Source of the DNA: JACZUI01 sp965216725
GTDB lineage: Bacteria; Actinomycetota; Acidimicrobiia; Spongiisociales; ZC4RG35
Assembly: GCA_965216725.1 (NCBI GenBank)
Contig: CBDCGI010000026.1
Coordinates: 1-30,714, forward strand
DNA: 30,714 nucleotides
Direction: 5' to 3'
Shown here: positions 1 through 6,954 of the stretch, in pieces
Position numbering within the stretch: the stretch's first letter is position 1
How the letters are laid out: every line of letters begins with the position of its first letter
Position numbers and translations under genes: made by a program
The notes under the pieces: model-generated
The model's input: the letters and a program-made list of their open reading frames with translations, nothing else
Told to the model about the DNA's origin: nothing
Databases searched by the model: none

Positions 1-149
1 GTTGGGGAGCTCTCTTTGACCTGGCCGGCTTCCATGAGGGCTGTGATCAGCTTCGATTTTTGGAGACCGTCGGTCTCGATACCCACAGCTGTGGCTATCT
101 CACGTAGTTCGTCGATCGGTTTGCTCTGTAGTTGAGCTCGAGTGGTCAT
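1..149 (-). CDS. rho: Transcription termination factor Rho, N-terminal fragment
   Basis: The leftward frame from the ATG at 149 runs off the left edge. The 49 visible residues (MTTRAQLQSKPIDELREIA..., then GIETDGLQKSKLITALMEAG) match the SAP-like Rho_N domain: a helix, a short loop with a Lys-rich turn, and a second helix. This domain precedes the RNA-binding and ATPase domains of Rho. Rho is the hexameric RNA helicase that ends transcription of untranslated RNA. The gene lies directly downstream of thrC on the same strand, as in many actinobacteria. The identification rests on this short domain plus the neighbour. Another Rho_N/SAP-domain protein is possible but less likely. Confidence 0.8.
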   Translation of the reverse strand, partial: MTTRAQLQSKPIDELREIATAVGIETDGLQKSKLITALMEAGQVKESSP

Positions 150-250
150 GTGATCCTTCGCGACAGTGCCTAAAGGCTCAATGGCTTCGGGATTCGTTGC
201 CTCCGCGTGACATAAGGCATGCCACGAGGAATGGCAGGGGGTGGATCGCT

Positions 251-319
251 CCGGCGTCCCTTGGCGCCGGATGCAAGTCTCATCCTAGCCCCTCCCCCGC
301 GCTGCGCAAAGCAGCGGGG
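251..319 (-). terminator. Two hairpins between thrC and rho (possible terminator or rho leader)
   Basis: Two inverted repeats lie in the 174-base gap after thrC. The first is CCGGCG/CGCCGG (251-256 with 265-270, 8-base spacer). The second is GCTGC/GCAGC with a GCAAA loop (301-315), extended imperfectly by outer C/G runs to 297-319. Neither is followed by a clear U-run on the minus strand, so an intrinsic terminator is not proven. They could be attenuation structures in the rho leader, since rho genes are often autoregulated there. Confidence 0.3.
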
Positions 320-323
320 CGAT

Positions 324-1541
324 CTACTGGATCAGGCGGGCCAGAGCGTCGAGGTCGGGCTCGATGGTGACGATCCGCTCGGGAAGAGACACGGGCGATG
401 GGTAACCGGTTGGGAGCGCAGGCTGGTGACCGGTTGCCTTCATCACCGCGTCGGCGAACTTCGCCGGATGAGCCGTGGACACCACAACTTGCGGCCGGTG
501 GCCCAGATGGGAGTCCCCGACGCTCCAAGCGGTTGCCGTGTGGGGGTCGACCAGGTAGTCGAACCGGTTCTGGACGTTGGCGATGGTCTCCAAGATGATC
601 TCGTCGCCGACCCATCCCGCGACGAACTCGACAGTTGGGTCGTGGGGAAATCGTTCGAAGTTGGACGGTGCCGCGATGTCCATGGCAGGCGCAACCGTGG
701 CGGTGACCGGGAGCTGTGTCTCTGGTTCCCCGTTGATCACGTCGGCCAACCGATGATTGGCATTGTTGGCGATGATGATGGAATCGATCGGAACGCCCAT
801 CTGCTTGGCCACCCAGCTTGCGTAGGCGTTGCCGAAGTTGCCGGTGGGAATCACCACGTCGAATTCGTCTCCGAGCTGGGCCCCGAGAAACACGTAATAG
901 CCGGCTTGTGCGGCAATCCTCGCCCAGTTGATCGAGTTCACGGCCAGAAGGCCGGAGTAGACGGCGAACGCCTCCTTCACCAGGCGTTGGCAATCGTCGA
1001 AGTTCCCTCGCACTGCTACGGCCACGACGTTGTCGTCGGGGACTGTGGTCATCTGCCGCCTCTGGAAATCCGTGACCATCCCGGCCGGGTAGAGGATGAC
1101 CGTGGTCAGATTGGGCGACCCTTTGCAGCCTGCGATGGCCGCCGATCCGGTGTCACCGGACGTCGCGCCGAGAACGGTTCGGGGTTCGGCAGCGGCTCGA
1201 CCAAGAAGCCTGCCCAGCACCTGAAGAGCGTGGTCTTTGAAAGAAAGGGTTGGCCCCCAGAAGAGCTCGAAGACCAACTTGTCGCCAACCTGGACGATCG
1301 GAGCAATGTCAGGGTGCAGATACTCGGTGGCCGCCTGTTCGACCAGGGCGGCGGAATCTTCGGCTCCGAACACGCCCAGCGACCAGGCCAGTGAATCGAC
1401 GTAGCCCCAGTCATTCCATCCGTTAGGCAAAACCGGGATGTGGTCGGGCTGGTATAGCCCGCCATCTGGGGCGAGCCCACCAAGAAGCACCTCGTTGAAG
1501 TCGGCCGGAGGCGCGCCGTGACGGGTGGAGTGGTAACGCAC
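324..1541 (-). CDS. thrC: Threonine synthase
   Basis: This 405-residue protein converts O-phosphohomoserine to threonine and phosphate with pyridoxal phosphate, the last step of threonine synthesis in the cytoplasm. The N-terminus (MRYHSTRHGAP...GGLAPDGGLYQP) is typical of the longer ThrC class. The PLP lysine lies in LSFKDHALQ, followed by GATSGDTGSAA, which binds the cofactor phosphate, and by PTGNFGNAYA. The start is a GTG at 1541 with no good Shine-Dalgarno. A TAATAC lies 10-15 bases upstream, so the message may be leaderless. The gene precedes rho on the same strand, and thrB is not found between them. Confidence 0.95.
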   Translation of the reverse strand: MRYHSTRHGAPPADFNEVLLGGLAPDGGLYQPDHIPVLPNGWNDWGYVDSLAWSLGVFGAEDSAALVEQAATEYLHPDIAPIVQVGDKLVFELFWGPTLSFKDHALQVLGRLLGRAAAEPRTVLGATSGDTGSAAIAGCKGSPNLTTVILYPAGMVTDFQRRQMTTVPDDNVVAVAVRGNFDDCQRLVKEAFAVYSGLLAVNSINWARIAAQAGYYVFLGAQLGDEFDVVIPTGNFGNAYASWVAKQMGVPIDSIIIANNANHRLADVINGEPETQLPVTATVAPAMDIAAPSNFERFPHDPTVEFVAGWVGDEIILETIANVQNRFDYLVDPHTATAWSVGDSHLGHRPQVVVSTAHPAKFADAVMKATGHQPALPTGYPSPVSLPERIVTIEPDLDALARLIQ

Positions 1542-1623
1542 GACGGGAGGGTATTACCCGCAGCCTCGACGGGCGAGATCGAGGTGAGCGGTTGTCCCGA
1601 CCAGGCTCTACGCTTCTCGACGC

Positions 1624-1695
1624 GCCCCCGTAGCTCAGGGGATAGAGCACCGGTCTCCGGAACCGGGTGCGCAGGTTCGAGTCCTGCCGGGGGCA
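1624..1695 (+). tRNA. tRNA-Arg (anticodon CCG)
   Basis: A full cloverleaf of 72 nt can be folded. The acceptor GCCCCCG pairs with CGGGGGC, with discriminator A at 1695. The D arm is GCTC/GAGC. The anticodon stem CCGGT/ACCGG encloses the loop CTCCGGA, so the anticodon is CCG and reads Arg CGG. The T arm is GCAGG-TTCGAGT-CCTGC. CCA is not encoded, since the next bases are CAC. It is divergent from thrC. Confidence 0.95.
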
Positions 1696-1726
1696 CACTT
1701 AGCGCCGCTATCCCCTTCGCCCGTCA

Positions 1727-1778
1727 CGTCGAGTGTGCTTGTCCTACCCAAAAAGCGGGAGGACAAGCACACTCGACG
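1727..1778. repeat. 19-bp perfect inverted repeat (long hairpin)
   Basis: Arms 1727-1745 and 1760-1778 are perfect reverse complements (arm CGTCGAGTGTGCTTGTCCT). After one bulged A at 1746, CCC/GGG extends the stem by 3 bp, leaving the 7-base loop AAAAAGC. It begins 31 bases after tRNA-Arg and ends 27 bases before the stop of the convergent YibE/F gene. No U-run follows on either strand. It may end transcription from both sides, or be a dispersed palindrome or recombination site. Confidence 0.75.
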
Positions 1779-1805
1779 GGAAAGAAACGGCTACCCACCC
1801 ACCCA

Positions 1806-2987
1806 CTACTGCCGGCTCGAGGCCTGTCTGGCCGCCAGCCAGGTGGTGATGGGCACGGCCGCAACCAAGCCCATTGACCCCACCAGGGTGCGGACTATCT
1901 CGACGGCGATCACCTCAGAGCTGGCCACGACCCCAAACGGCAGGCCGGAGAGACTGAACAGAATCAGCAGGGGCAGGGCGGCTCCGGCATAAGCCAACAC
2001 CAAGGTGTTGACGGTCGACGCGATGTGGTCACGCCCGACGCGTAGACCCGAGGCGTATAGCTCGCGACTACCTAGGTCGGCGTTGGCCGAGCTGACTTCC
2101 CAAACCGCCGACGCCTGGGTGACGGTCACGTCATCCAGGGCACCGATCGCGCCGAGCACAATCCCGGCAAGCAAAAGCCCTCCAATCTCCACCCCTTCGA
2201 GCCCCGTGAGGAAGAACGACTCTTCCGTGGTGAGACCGGTGAATTCGGCGGCGGCCACCGCAATCCAGGAGAGCAGCGCTGTGAGCGAGAGTGCCGAAAA
2301 GGCTCCTATGGCCGCTACGTGCGTCAGCGGGGTGTATCCGTGAGCGAGGTACAGCGCCACCAGGACAATGAGCCCTCCACCCACCACCGCAACCGCCACC
2401 GCATCGCGACCTCCGGCTATCGCCGGGATCACGAACCAGAACAGCACCAACAGGCTGATGACAAGACCACCGAGGGCTGCGACTCCACGAAGGCGGCCCA
2501 AACCGATGACCGCAAGCGCGAACACGATCCCGACGACCAAGAGCACCACTCGCCGGTCCCGGTCGTAATACTGGTAGGTGGTCGAGCCGTCTTCCTCTTC
2601 CAGCACTCCGAGAAAGACACGATCGCCGGCCTCCAATGAGGCCTGACCCAGGTCGTCGGTGAACTCCTGGCTGAAGCTGGCAGTCCCCGTCTCCCCTGGG
2701 ACCTCAAAAGAAAAGGTCACCAGCCTGCACTCGATCTCGGGGGCGAACTCGCACGGCGCCGACTCGACTCCGGTGACCTCGGCGATGACTACATCGTCGA
2801 CAAAACCAAAGAATGCCGGGTCGAACGACACCTGGTCTCTGGGATACAGAGAAACCAGACCCGCTAGGAGCACGATTGCGATGACCGCGACCACTGCAGC
2901 GAGGCCCCTTGGCCTCGGCAGCTGTCTCCTGTCGGGCCCGAGCAGCTTGTCCAGGTCGGAGGGCCGCTCACGATCGGGTTCAGCCAT
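1806..2987 (-). CDS. YibE/F family multipass membrane protein
   Basis: This 393-residue protein starts at the ATG at 2987 (MAEPDRERPSDLDKLL). Longer frames would run into ku and are rejected. A first membrane segment (about residues 30-50, GLAAVVAVIAIVLLAGLVSLY) is followed by an extracytoplasmic stretch of about 110 residues with two Cys (CEFAPEIEC). Several further hydrophobic segments follow, with GLGRLRG, LARHGYTPL-like and GALDDVTVTQAS motifs. That layout and the GxxDDVTVTQ motif are typical of YibE/F proteins, whose biochemical role is not established. The gene is divergent from ku with a 52-base gap and convergent with tRNA-Arg. Confidence 0.85.
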   Translation of the reverse strand: MAEPDRERPSDLDKLLGPDRRQLPRPRGLAAVVAVIAIVLLAGLVSLYPRDQVSFDPAFFGFVDDVVIAEVTGVESAPCEFAPEIECRLVTFSFEVPGETGTASFSQEFTDDLGQASLEAGDRVFLGVLEEEDGSTTYQYYDRDRRVVLLVVGIVFALAVIGLGRLRGVAALGGLVISLLVLFWFVIPAIAGGRDAVAVAVVGGGLIVLVALYLAHGYTPLTHVAAIGAFSALSLTALLSWIAVAAAEFTGLTTEESFFLTGLEGVEIGGLLLAGIVLGAIGALDDVTVTQASAVWEVSSANADLGSRELYASGLRVGRDHIASTVNTLVLAYAGAALPLLILFSLSGLPFGVVASSEVIAVEIVRTLVGSMGLVAAVPITTWLAARQASSRQ

Positions 2988-3039
2988 GCCCAGATTGTTG
3001 TCGACATTCGTGTCGTAACCTCGGCATAGACTTATCCAC

Positions 3040-3831
3040 ATGCCAAGAGCCATCTGGAAGGGCGCAATCAACTTCGGGCTGGTCACCATCCCCGTCGGTC
3101 TGTACACCGCGACCGAGAACAAGACCCCCAAGTTCAAACAACTTCGCAAGACAGACCACTCACCCATTCGCTACCGCAGGGTGGCAGAGGCCGACGGTGA
3201 AGAAGTCCAGTGGGATGACATCGTCAAGGGCTACGAATTCGAGAAGGGGCGATATGTCGTGTTCACCGATGAGGAGTTGGCCGCCGCCAACCCCGAAGGG
3301 AACAAACTGGTGGACGTCGTCCAATTCGTCGATGAGTCCGAAATCGACCCGATGATGTACAAGTCGACCTATTTCCTTGCGCCGGAGAAGACCGGGATCA
3401 AGGCATACCGAATCCTCCTCGAAGCCCTCGAGGAGAAAGGTCGTGTCGGAATCGCCAAGGTTTCCATACGCGAGAAGCAGCAGCTCGCCACCATTCGCTC
3501 GGCAGACGGCGTGATCGTGATGGAAACGATGTTCTGGCCCGACGAGATTCGCCAGGCCGAGTTCGAGGAGCTGGAAGCAGACAACATCGAGATTCGGCCC
3601 GAAGAGGTTGAGATGGCCGCATCTCTCATCGACAACCTCACCCGCCCGTTCGAGGCTTCCCAGTTCACCGATCGCACCCGAGAAACCGTCGAGGAGCTGG
3701 CGGCAAAGAAGGTCGCCGGCGAGGAAATCGTCATGCCCGAGTCCCCCGAGCCGACCAAGGTGGTCGACCTGCTCGACGCCCTCAAGGCCTCGGTGGAGGC
3801 GACCAAGTCGAAGCAAGCCAAAGCCGGTTAA
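3040..3831 (+). CDS. ku: Ku, non-homologous end-joining protein
   Basis: This 263-residue protein is the usual length of bacterial Ku. It opens with MPRAIWKGAINFGLVTIPVGLY, the conserved Ku start, and contains the core beta-barrel motifs (KQLRKTDHSPIRYRRVAEADGEEV and GYEFEKGRYVVFTDEEL). The C-terminus is short and Lys-rich (ATKSKQAKAG). Ku homodimers thread onto broken DNA ends and recruit a LigD-type ligase. The ligase gene lies immediately downstream but points the other way, and the two stop codons share the TTAA at 3828-3831. The ATG at 3040 is the natural start. Confidence 0.97.
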   Translation: MPRAIWKGAINFGLVTIPVGLYTATENKTPKFKQLRKTDHSPIRYRRVAEADGEEVQWDDIVKGYEFEKGRYVVFTDEELAAANPEGNKLVDVVQFVDESEIDPMMYKSTYFLAPEKTGIKAYRILLEALEEKGRVGIAKVSIREKQQLATIRSADGVIVMETMFWPDEIRQAEFEELEADNIEIRPEEVEMAASLIDNLTRPFEASQFTDRTRETVEELAAKKVAGEEIVMPESPEPTKVVDLLDALKASVEATKSKQAKAG

Positions 3832-4760
3832 GGGCCTTCGTCCTCCCATGTGACCGATTCCGGGTCGATCATCTCCACACCTTTGTAAACAGGGGCGCGG
3901 AGGTGGTCGTCCGCAGTCCACTCCTTGAACTCGACGTTGACCACCACCGAGGGTTCCACCCAGACCGGCTCACCCGGGACAACTACGTCGGTGACGAAAG
4001 GACTCTCGGGACGCTCCAGCTCTTCCAGCGCGCCTTTGAACGCGTGGAGAGTGGGATCGTCAAAACCAGATCCGACGGCTGCCACCCACCGCAGCCCCTC
4101 CTCGTGATAGAGGCCAACGAGAAGGGACCCGAATGTCTGGCTGCGTCCACCCTCTCCGCGGAGGTAGCCGCCCACCACCGCCCGCATCGTTCGCCTCACC
4201 GAGATCTTTCTCCAGTCAGGTGATCGCCGCCCAGGCATGTAGCGGGATCCCAGGCGTTTGGCCACTATGCCTTCGATCCCCTGCTCCTCGACAACCTCGA
4301 ACAAGGCCTTTCCATGCTCCGCCGTTGGAGCCGGCACGATGATGGGGTGAGGTAGTTCAAGACGCTCCAGCCGCTGCCTCCTCTCTTCGTAGGGCAGATC
4401 GATGAGCGGCTCCTCTTCGAACAGCAGATCGAAGACGACCAGATTGGTACCAACCCGCGATCCGGGGGCCTCAGATCCCAAGCCGGTTCGGCGCTGGAGG
4501 AGGGAGAAAGATGGTCGACCCTCCTCGTCGAAGGCGACGATTTCACCATCCACAGCGACGCCATCGGGAAGCGGCAGCAACCTCAACTCGGGAAACATAT
4601 CCGTCAGATCGAGGCCCCGCCGAGATCGGGCTCTGATACCTCGTGAGTCGCTGGTGACGACCGCTCGATACCCGTCCCATTTGACCTCGAACCACCACTC
4701 GGGATCTTCGAAGGCACGGTCCCATCTCGTTGCCAGCATCGGCTCATAGGCCGGGACCAT
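3828..4760 (-). CDS. ATP-dependent DNA ligase, LigD ligase-domain type
   Basis: This 310-residue protein seals DNA nicks, probably in end joining with Ku. The nucleotidyltransferase motifs are visible: motif I EVKWDGYRA with the AMP-accepting Lys27, VDGEIVAFD (about 71-79), EGIVAKRLGSRY (motif IV) and DWRKISVRR (motif V). An OB-fold region follows. The polymerase and phosphoesterase domains of full LigD are absent, so this is a stand-alone ligase (LigC-like). The ATG overlaps the yqeY stop as TGATG, which implies translational coupling in an operon of phosphodiesterase, yqeY and ligase. It ends against ku with overlapping stops. Confidence 0.93.
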   Translation of the reverse strand: MVPAYEPMLATRWDRAFEDPEWWFEVKWDGYRAVVTSDSRGIRARSRRGLDLTDMFPELRLLPLPDGVAVDGEIVAFDEEGRPSFSLLQRRTGLGSEAPGSRVGTNLVVFDLLFEEEPLIDLPYEERRQRLERLELPHPIIVPAPTAEHGKALFEVVEEQGIEGIVAKRLGSRYMPGRRSPDWRKISVRRTMRAVVGGYLRGEGGRSQTFGSLLVGLYHEEGLRWVAAVGSGFDDPTLHAFKGALEELERPESPFVTDVVVPGEPVWVEPSVVVNVEFKEWTADDHLRAPVYKGVEMIDPESVTWEDEGP

Positions 4761-5224
4761 CAGCTGCGGCTCAGTGCCTCTTTGACCAGCCGATTGACCA
4801 AAGCACCGTCAAGATCGCCGCCCATTGTCTTCATCAGCTGACCAGTGACCCGTCCCGCTGCCTTCTCGTCACCCGCAACGTTCAACTCGGCGATGGCGTC
4901 TTCGACCAATCTCCGAGTCGCGCCCTCGTCGAGCTTCTTCGGCAGCCATCGCGAGAGATAATCGACTTCGAACGCGAGCCGATCGGCCATCTCTGCGCCA
5001 CGGTCTCCGTAGCTCTCATATTCGATCCGGGCCTTGTCCATCTTCTTCACATAGGAACCGATGACTTTCTGATAAAGCGGATCCCCGCTGTTGCCGGTGA
5101 ACCCAGGGTCGGCTTTGGCGGTCGCCACCTCTGTTTGGATCTGGCGGATCGCATCGCGGCGTCGAGCGTCGCCGGCTTTGATGGCTGAGGTCAATTCGTT
5201 TGCGAGCTCGTCGGCTATGGACAT
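4760..5224 (-). CDS. GatB/YqeY domain protein
   Basis: This 154-residue cytoplasmic protein starts at the ATG at 5224, preceded by GGAGA at good spacing. MSIADELANELTSAIKAGDARRRDAIRQIQTEV followed by a helical middle, FEVDYLSRWLPKKLDE and MKTMGGDLDGALVNRLVKEAL is the standard YqeY layout. It resembles the tRNA-binding tail of the GatB amidotransferase subunit. The family's role is unclear, with a link to tRNA-dependent amidation proposed from homology only. It starts 1 base after the phosphodiesterase stop and overlaps the ligase start by 1 base. Confidence 0.93.
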   Translation of the reverse strand: MSIADELANELTSAIKAGDARRRDAIRQIQTEVATAKADPGFTGNSGDPLYQKVIGSYVKKMDKARIEYESYGDRGAEMADRLAFEVDYLSRWLPKKLDEGATRRLVEDAIAELNVAGDEKAAGRVTGQLMKTMGGDLDGALVNRLVKEALSRS

Positions 5225-5225
5225 T

Positions 5226-5903
5226 TCATCTCCGAATCTCGGTAAGTAGGACTGGGTCGTCGGTAATGATGCCCGACACTCCAAGCGAGACCAACCTCTC
5301 GGCCTCGGCGACCTCATTGACTGTCCAAACGAACACGTCGACCTCGTAGTCCTCGATCACTTGGTGGACACCGGCGTGGTTGGCCACCAAGGTGTCGTGC
5401 CCCGCGTCGAGACAGTGTCGATAAGAGTCGATCAGGTCGTGGTGTCGGGTGAGGACTATCCCAGTCCTCACGTCCTCGAACGAAGATCGAACCCTGCCGA
5501 CCGACGCCCAGTTGAAGGACGTGACAACGTCACCGGGCCTTGCCCGTTCCGCCGCCTCGAGAGCAAGGCGATGGTCGGGCTCGAAGCCCGGTTGAGATGG
5601 ATCGTTCTTGACCTCTATCTGGACTGGCTTGCCTGGCAAAGCGGCGATTGCCTCGTCGAGGAGGGCCGGTCGATGCCCCCCACCCAGATCAACTTCGGCG
5701 AGTTCGGCCCAAGTGTGTGCGGAAATCAGCACGCCTCCCAGGTCCGGATCATGAGCGCACACGAGCTTTCCGTCAGCGCTACGCCGGACGTCGAGCTCCA
5801 CTCCGTCAACATGAGGCGCCACCGCGAAGAAACCCGCGAGACTGTTGCCCGGAAACCGAGCCGGCCAGCCCTGATGCCCATATATGACAGGTCTTCGGCT
5901 CAC
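5226..5903 (-). CDS. Glycerophosphodiester phosphodiesterase family protein
   Basis: This 225-residue protein has no signal peptide and adopts the GDPD TIM-barrel pattern. ELDVRRSADGKLVCAHD gives the metal-binding Glu36 and Asp38 and the catalytic His51. IEVKND supplies the next metal-binding Glu, and FVWTVNE and GIITDDPVLL close the barrel. GDPD enzymes hydrolyse glycerophosphodiesters to glycerol-3-phosphate and an alcohol. Two signature positions differ. The usual HRG is H10-Q11-G12, and the usual PENT is PGNS (18-21), so activity or substrate may differ. The start is a GTG at 5903 with a weak ribosome site. The gene is first in the operon with yqeY and the ligase. Confidence 0.9.
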   Translation of the reverse strand: MSRRPVIYGHQGWPARFPGNSLAGFFAVAPHVDGVELDVRRSADGKLVCAHDPDLGGVLISAHTWAELAEVDLGGGHRPALLDEAIAALPGKPVQIEVKNDPSQPGFEPDHRLALEAAERARPGDVVTSFNWASVGRVRSSFEDVRTGIVLTRHHDLIDSYRHCLDAGHDTLVANHAGVHQVIEDYEVDVFVWTVNEVAEAERLVSLGVSGIITDDPVLLTEIRR

Positions 5904-6026
5904 GACAGAAAACTGTTTACAACCGCCCGCAGTGCCGTTACCCTTCCCGCCGGAAACCCCCCAAGACCCCGGTTCTCTTCGCTCCGGGGACCCTTGTGAA
6001 AAAGATCACAAAGTGAGGACTCCCTT

Positions 6027-6299
6027 TTGCTGACCACCATCACCACCGACTGGCGCGACATCGCCGCATGCCGCGATTCTGACGCCGCTCTGTTCTTCCC
6101 AATCGGAACCACCGGCCCCGCCGTCAAGCAGATCGACGCAGCTATCGCCATCTGCTCGACATGCCCTGTCGCCGAAGACTGTCTCCAGTACGCCCTCGAG
6201 ACCAACCAAGAGTCCGGGGTGTGGGGCGGATACGCCGAGGATGACCGTCGCCGTTTGCGCAAGCGTTGGCTCGCCGAACGCCGGCGCCGCACCCTCTAG
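6027..6299 (+). CDS. WhiB-family iron-sulfur transcription regulator
   Basis: This 90-residue protein has the four WhiB cysteines (C15, C43, C46, C52, with the CxxC as CSTC), the GVWGG turn (64-68) and a basic DNA-contacting tail (DDRRRLRKRWLAERRRR). WhiB proteins bind a [4Fe-4S] cluster, respond to redox or NO, and usually act with the primary sigma factor. The family is nearly confined to Actinobacteria. The start is a TTG at 6027 with AGTGAGGA upstream. It is divergent from the phosphodiesterase. Its stop overlaps that of the convergent DUF3107 gene within the CTAG at 6296-6299. The subclass cannot be told. Confidence 0.95.
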   Translation: MLTTITTDWRDIAACRDSDAALFFPIGTTGPAVKQIDAAIAICSTCPVAEDCLQYALETNQESGVWGGYAEDDRRRLRKRWLAERRRRTL

Positions 6300-6523
6300 A
6301 CAGCAGGCGCAAACCCGACCGCGGGCCCGCCTTCGTCCGCCTCGACCTCCACAAAGGCGACCTTCCCTGACGGGATCCCCACCTCGCGTCCCTTGGTGTC
6401 GATGAACCACGCCATGCCACCCTCGGTCGCCAGTTCCTGGAGCTCTTTCTTGAGATCCTCGAGACTGTCGATCTCGAGCTCGACGACTTTCGTCGACTCG
6501 GCTACGCCGATCTTCACTTTCAT
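6296..6523 (-). CDS. DUF3107 family protein
   Basis: This 75-residue protein (MKVKIGVAESTKVVELEIDS..., ending FIDTKGREVGIPSGKVAFVEVE...VGFAPAV) matches the small actinobacterial DUF3107 family in length and pattern. An N-terminal beta-strand MKVKIGV is followed by a helix and a VPxxKIAYVEI-like strand. No function is established. The ATG at 6523 has an AGGGAG ribosome site. Its stop is shared with whiB on the opposite strand in one CTAG. Confidence 0.85.
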   Translation of the reverse strand: MKVKIGVAESTKVVELEIDSLEDLKKELQELATEGGMAWFIDTKGREVGIPSGKVAFVEVEADEGGPAVGFAPAV

Positions 6524-6585
6524 GCTGACTCCCTAATCGAACCTGGTCGATCGTAACTCTCTTCAACCGGCACCCATTACGTCAT

Positions 6586-6954
6586 ATGTTTGGTGGCATG
6601 TGGAGGGAATCGGCCAAATTGGTGACCCTCATCGCGCTAACCGCGATTGCGCTGCTGGGCGCGGTGGCGACAGCCGAGCCCGCGGGAAAGGGGAGCCCCC
6701 TGCCGATCAAGGTGGGTCACCTCCCGACCGCCACGGGCTCCGCCATAGTGATAGTCGAAAAGGGCGACCATCTCTGGAGCATCTCCGCTCGCCATCTAAC
6801 CGAGTCGCGGCCTGGGCCGGCGTCCAATGCAGACATCTCGCCCTATTGGCGATTGGTCGTCGAGGTCAACACCGCACAATTGAAATCTCAGAACCCCGAT
6901 CTGATCTACCCGGGAGAAGAGATCAAGCTTCCGGCAATCCCGTCCAACGGTTAG
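6586..6954 (+). CDS. Secreted LysM domain protein
   Basis: This 122-residue protein has an N-terminal hydrophobic signal (LVTLIALTAIALLGAVATA, cleavage likely after ATA). A single LysM domain follows near residues 53-118 (IVEKGDHLWSISARHL ... WRLVVEVNTAQLK ... NPDLIYPGEEIKLP). LysM binds N-acetylglucosamine in peptidoglycan, so the protein probably sits at the cell wall. It has no catalytic domain. Either the ATG at 6586 or that at 6598 could be the start; GGTGG lies just before the second, at short spacing. Its stop overlaps that of the convergent dehydrogenase (TTAG, 6951-6954). Confidence 0.88.
   Translation: MFGGMWRESAKLVTLIALTAIALLGAVATAEPAGKGSPLPIKVGHLPTATGSAIVIVEKGDHLWSISARHLTESRPGPASNADISPYWRLVVEVNTAQLKSQNPDLIYPGEEIKLPAIPSNG

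Noticed and set aside
219..1394. 391-codon rightward open frame opposite thrC
   Set aside because: It is antisense to a clear threonine synthase; its residues are Arg/Gly/Asp-rich with no recognisable domain, as expected from high GC.
1735..1992. Short rightward frame through the 19-bp repeat
   Set aside because: It reads through an inverted repeat and into the antisense of the YibE/F gene, with no ribosome site or domain.
2988..3167. Upstream extension of the YibE/F frame
   Set aside because: It would overlap the well-supported ku start, and MAEPDRER at 2987 is a normal N-terminus.
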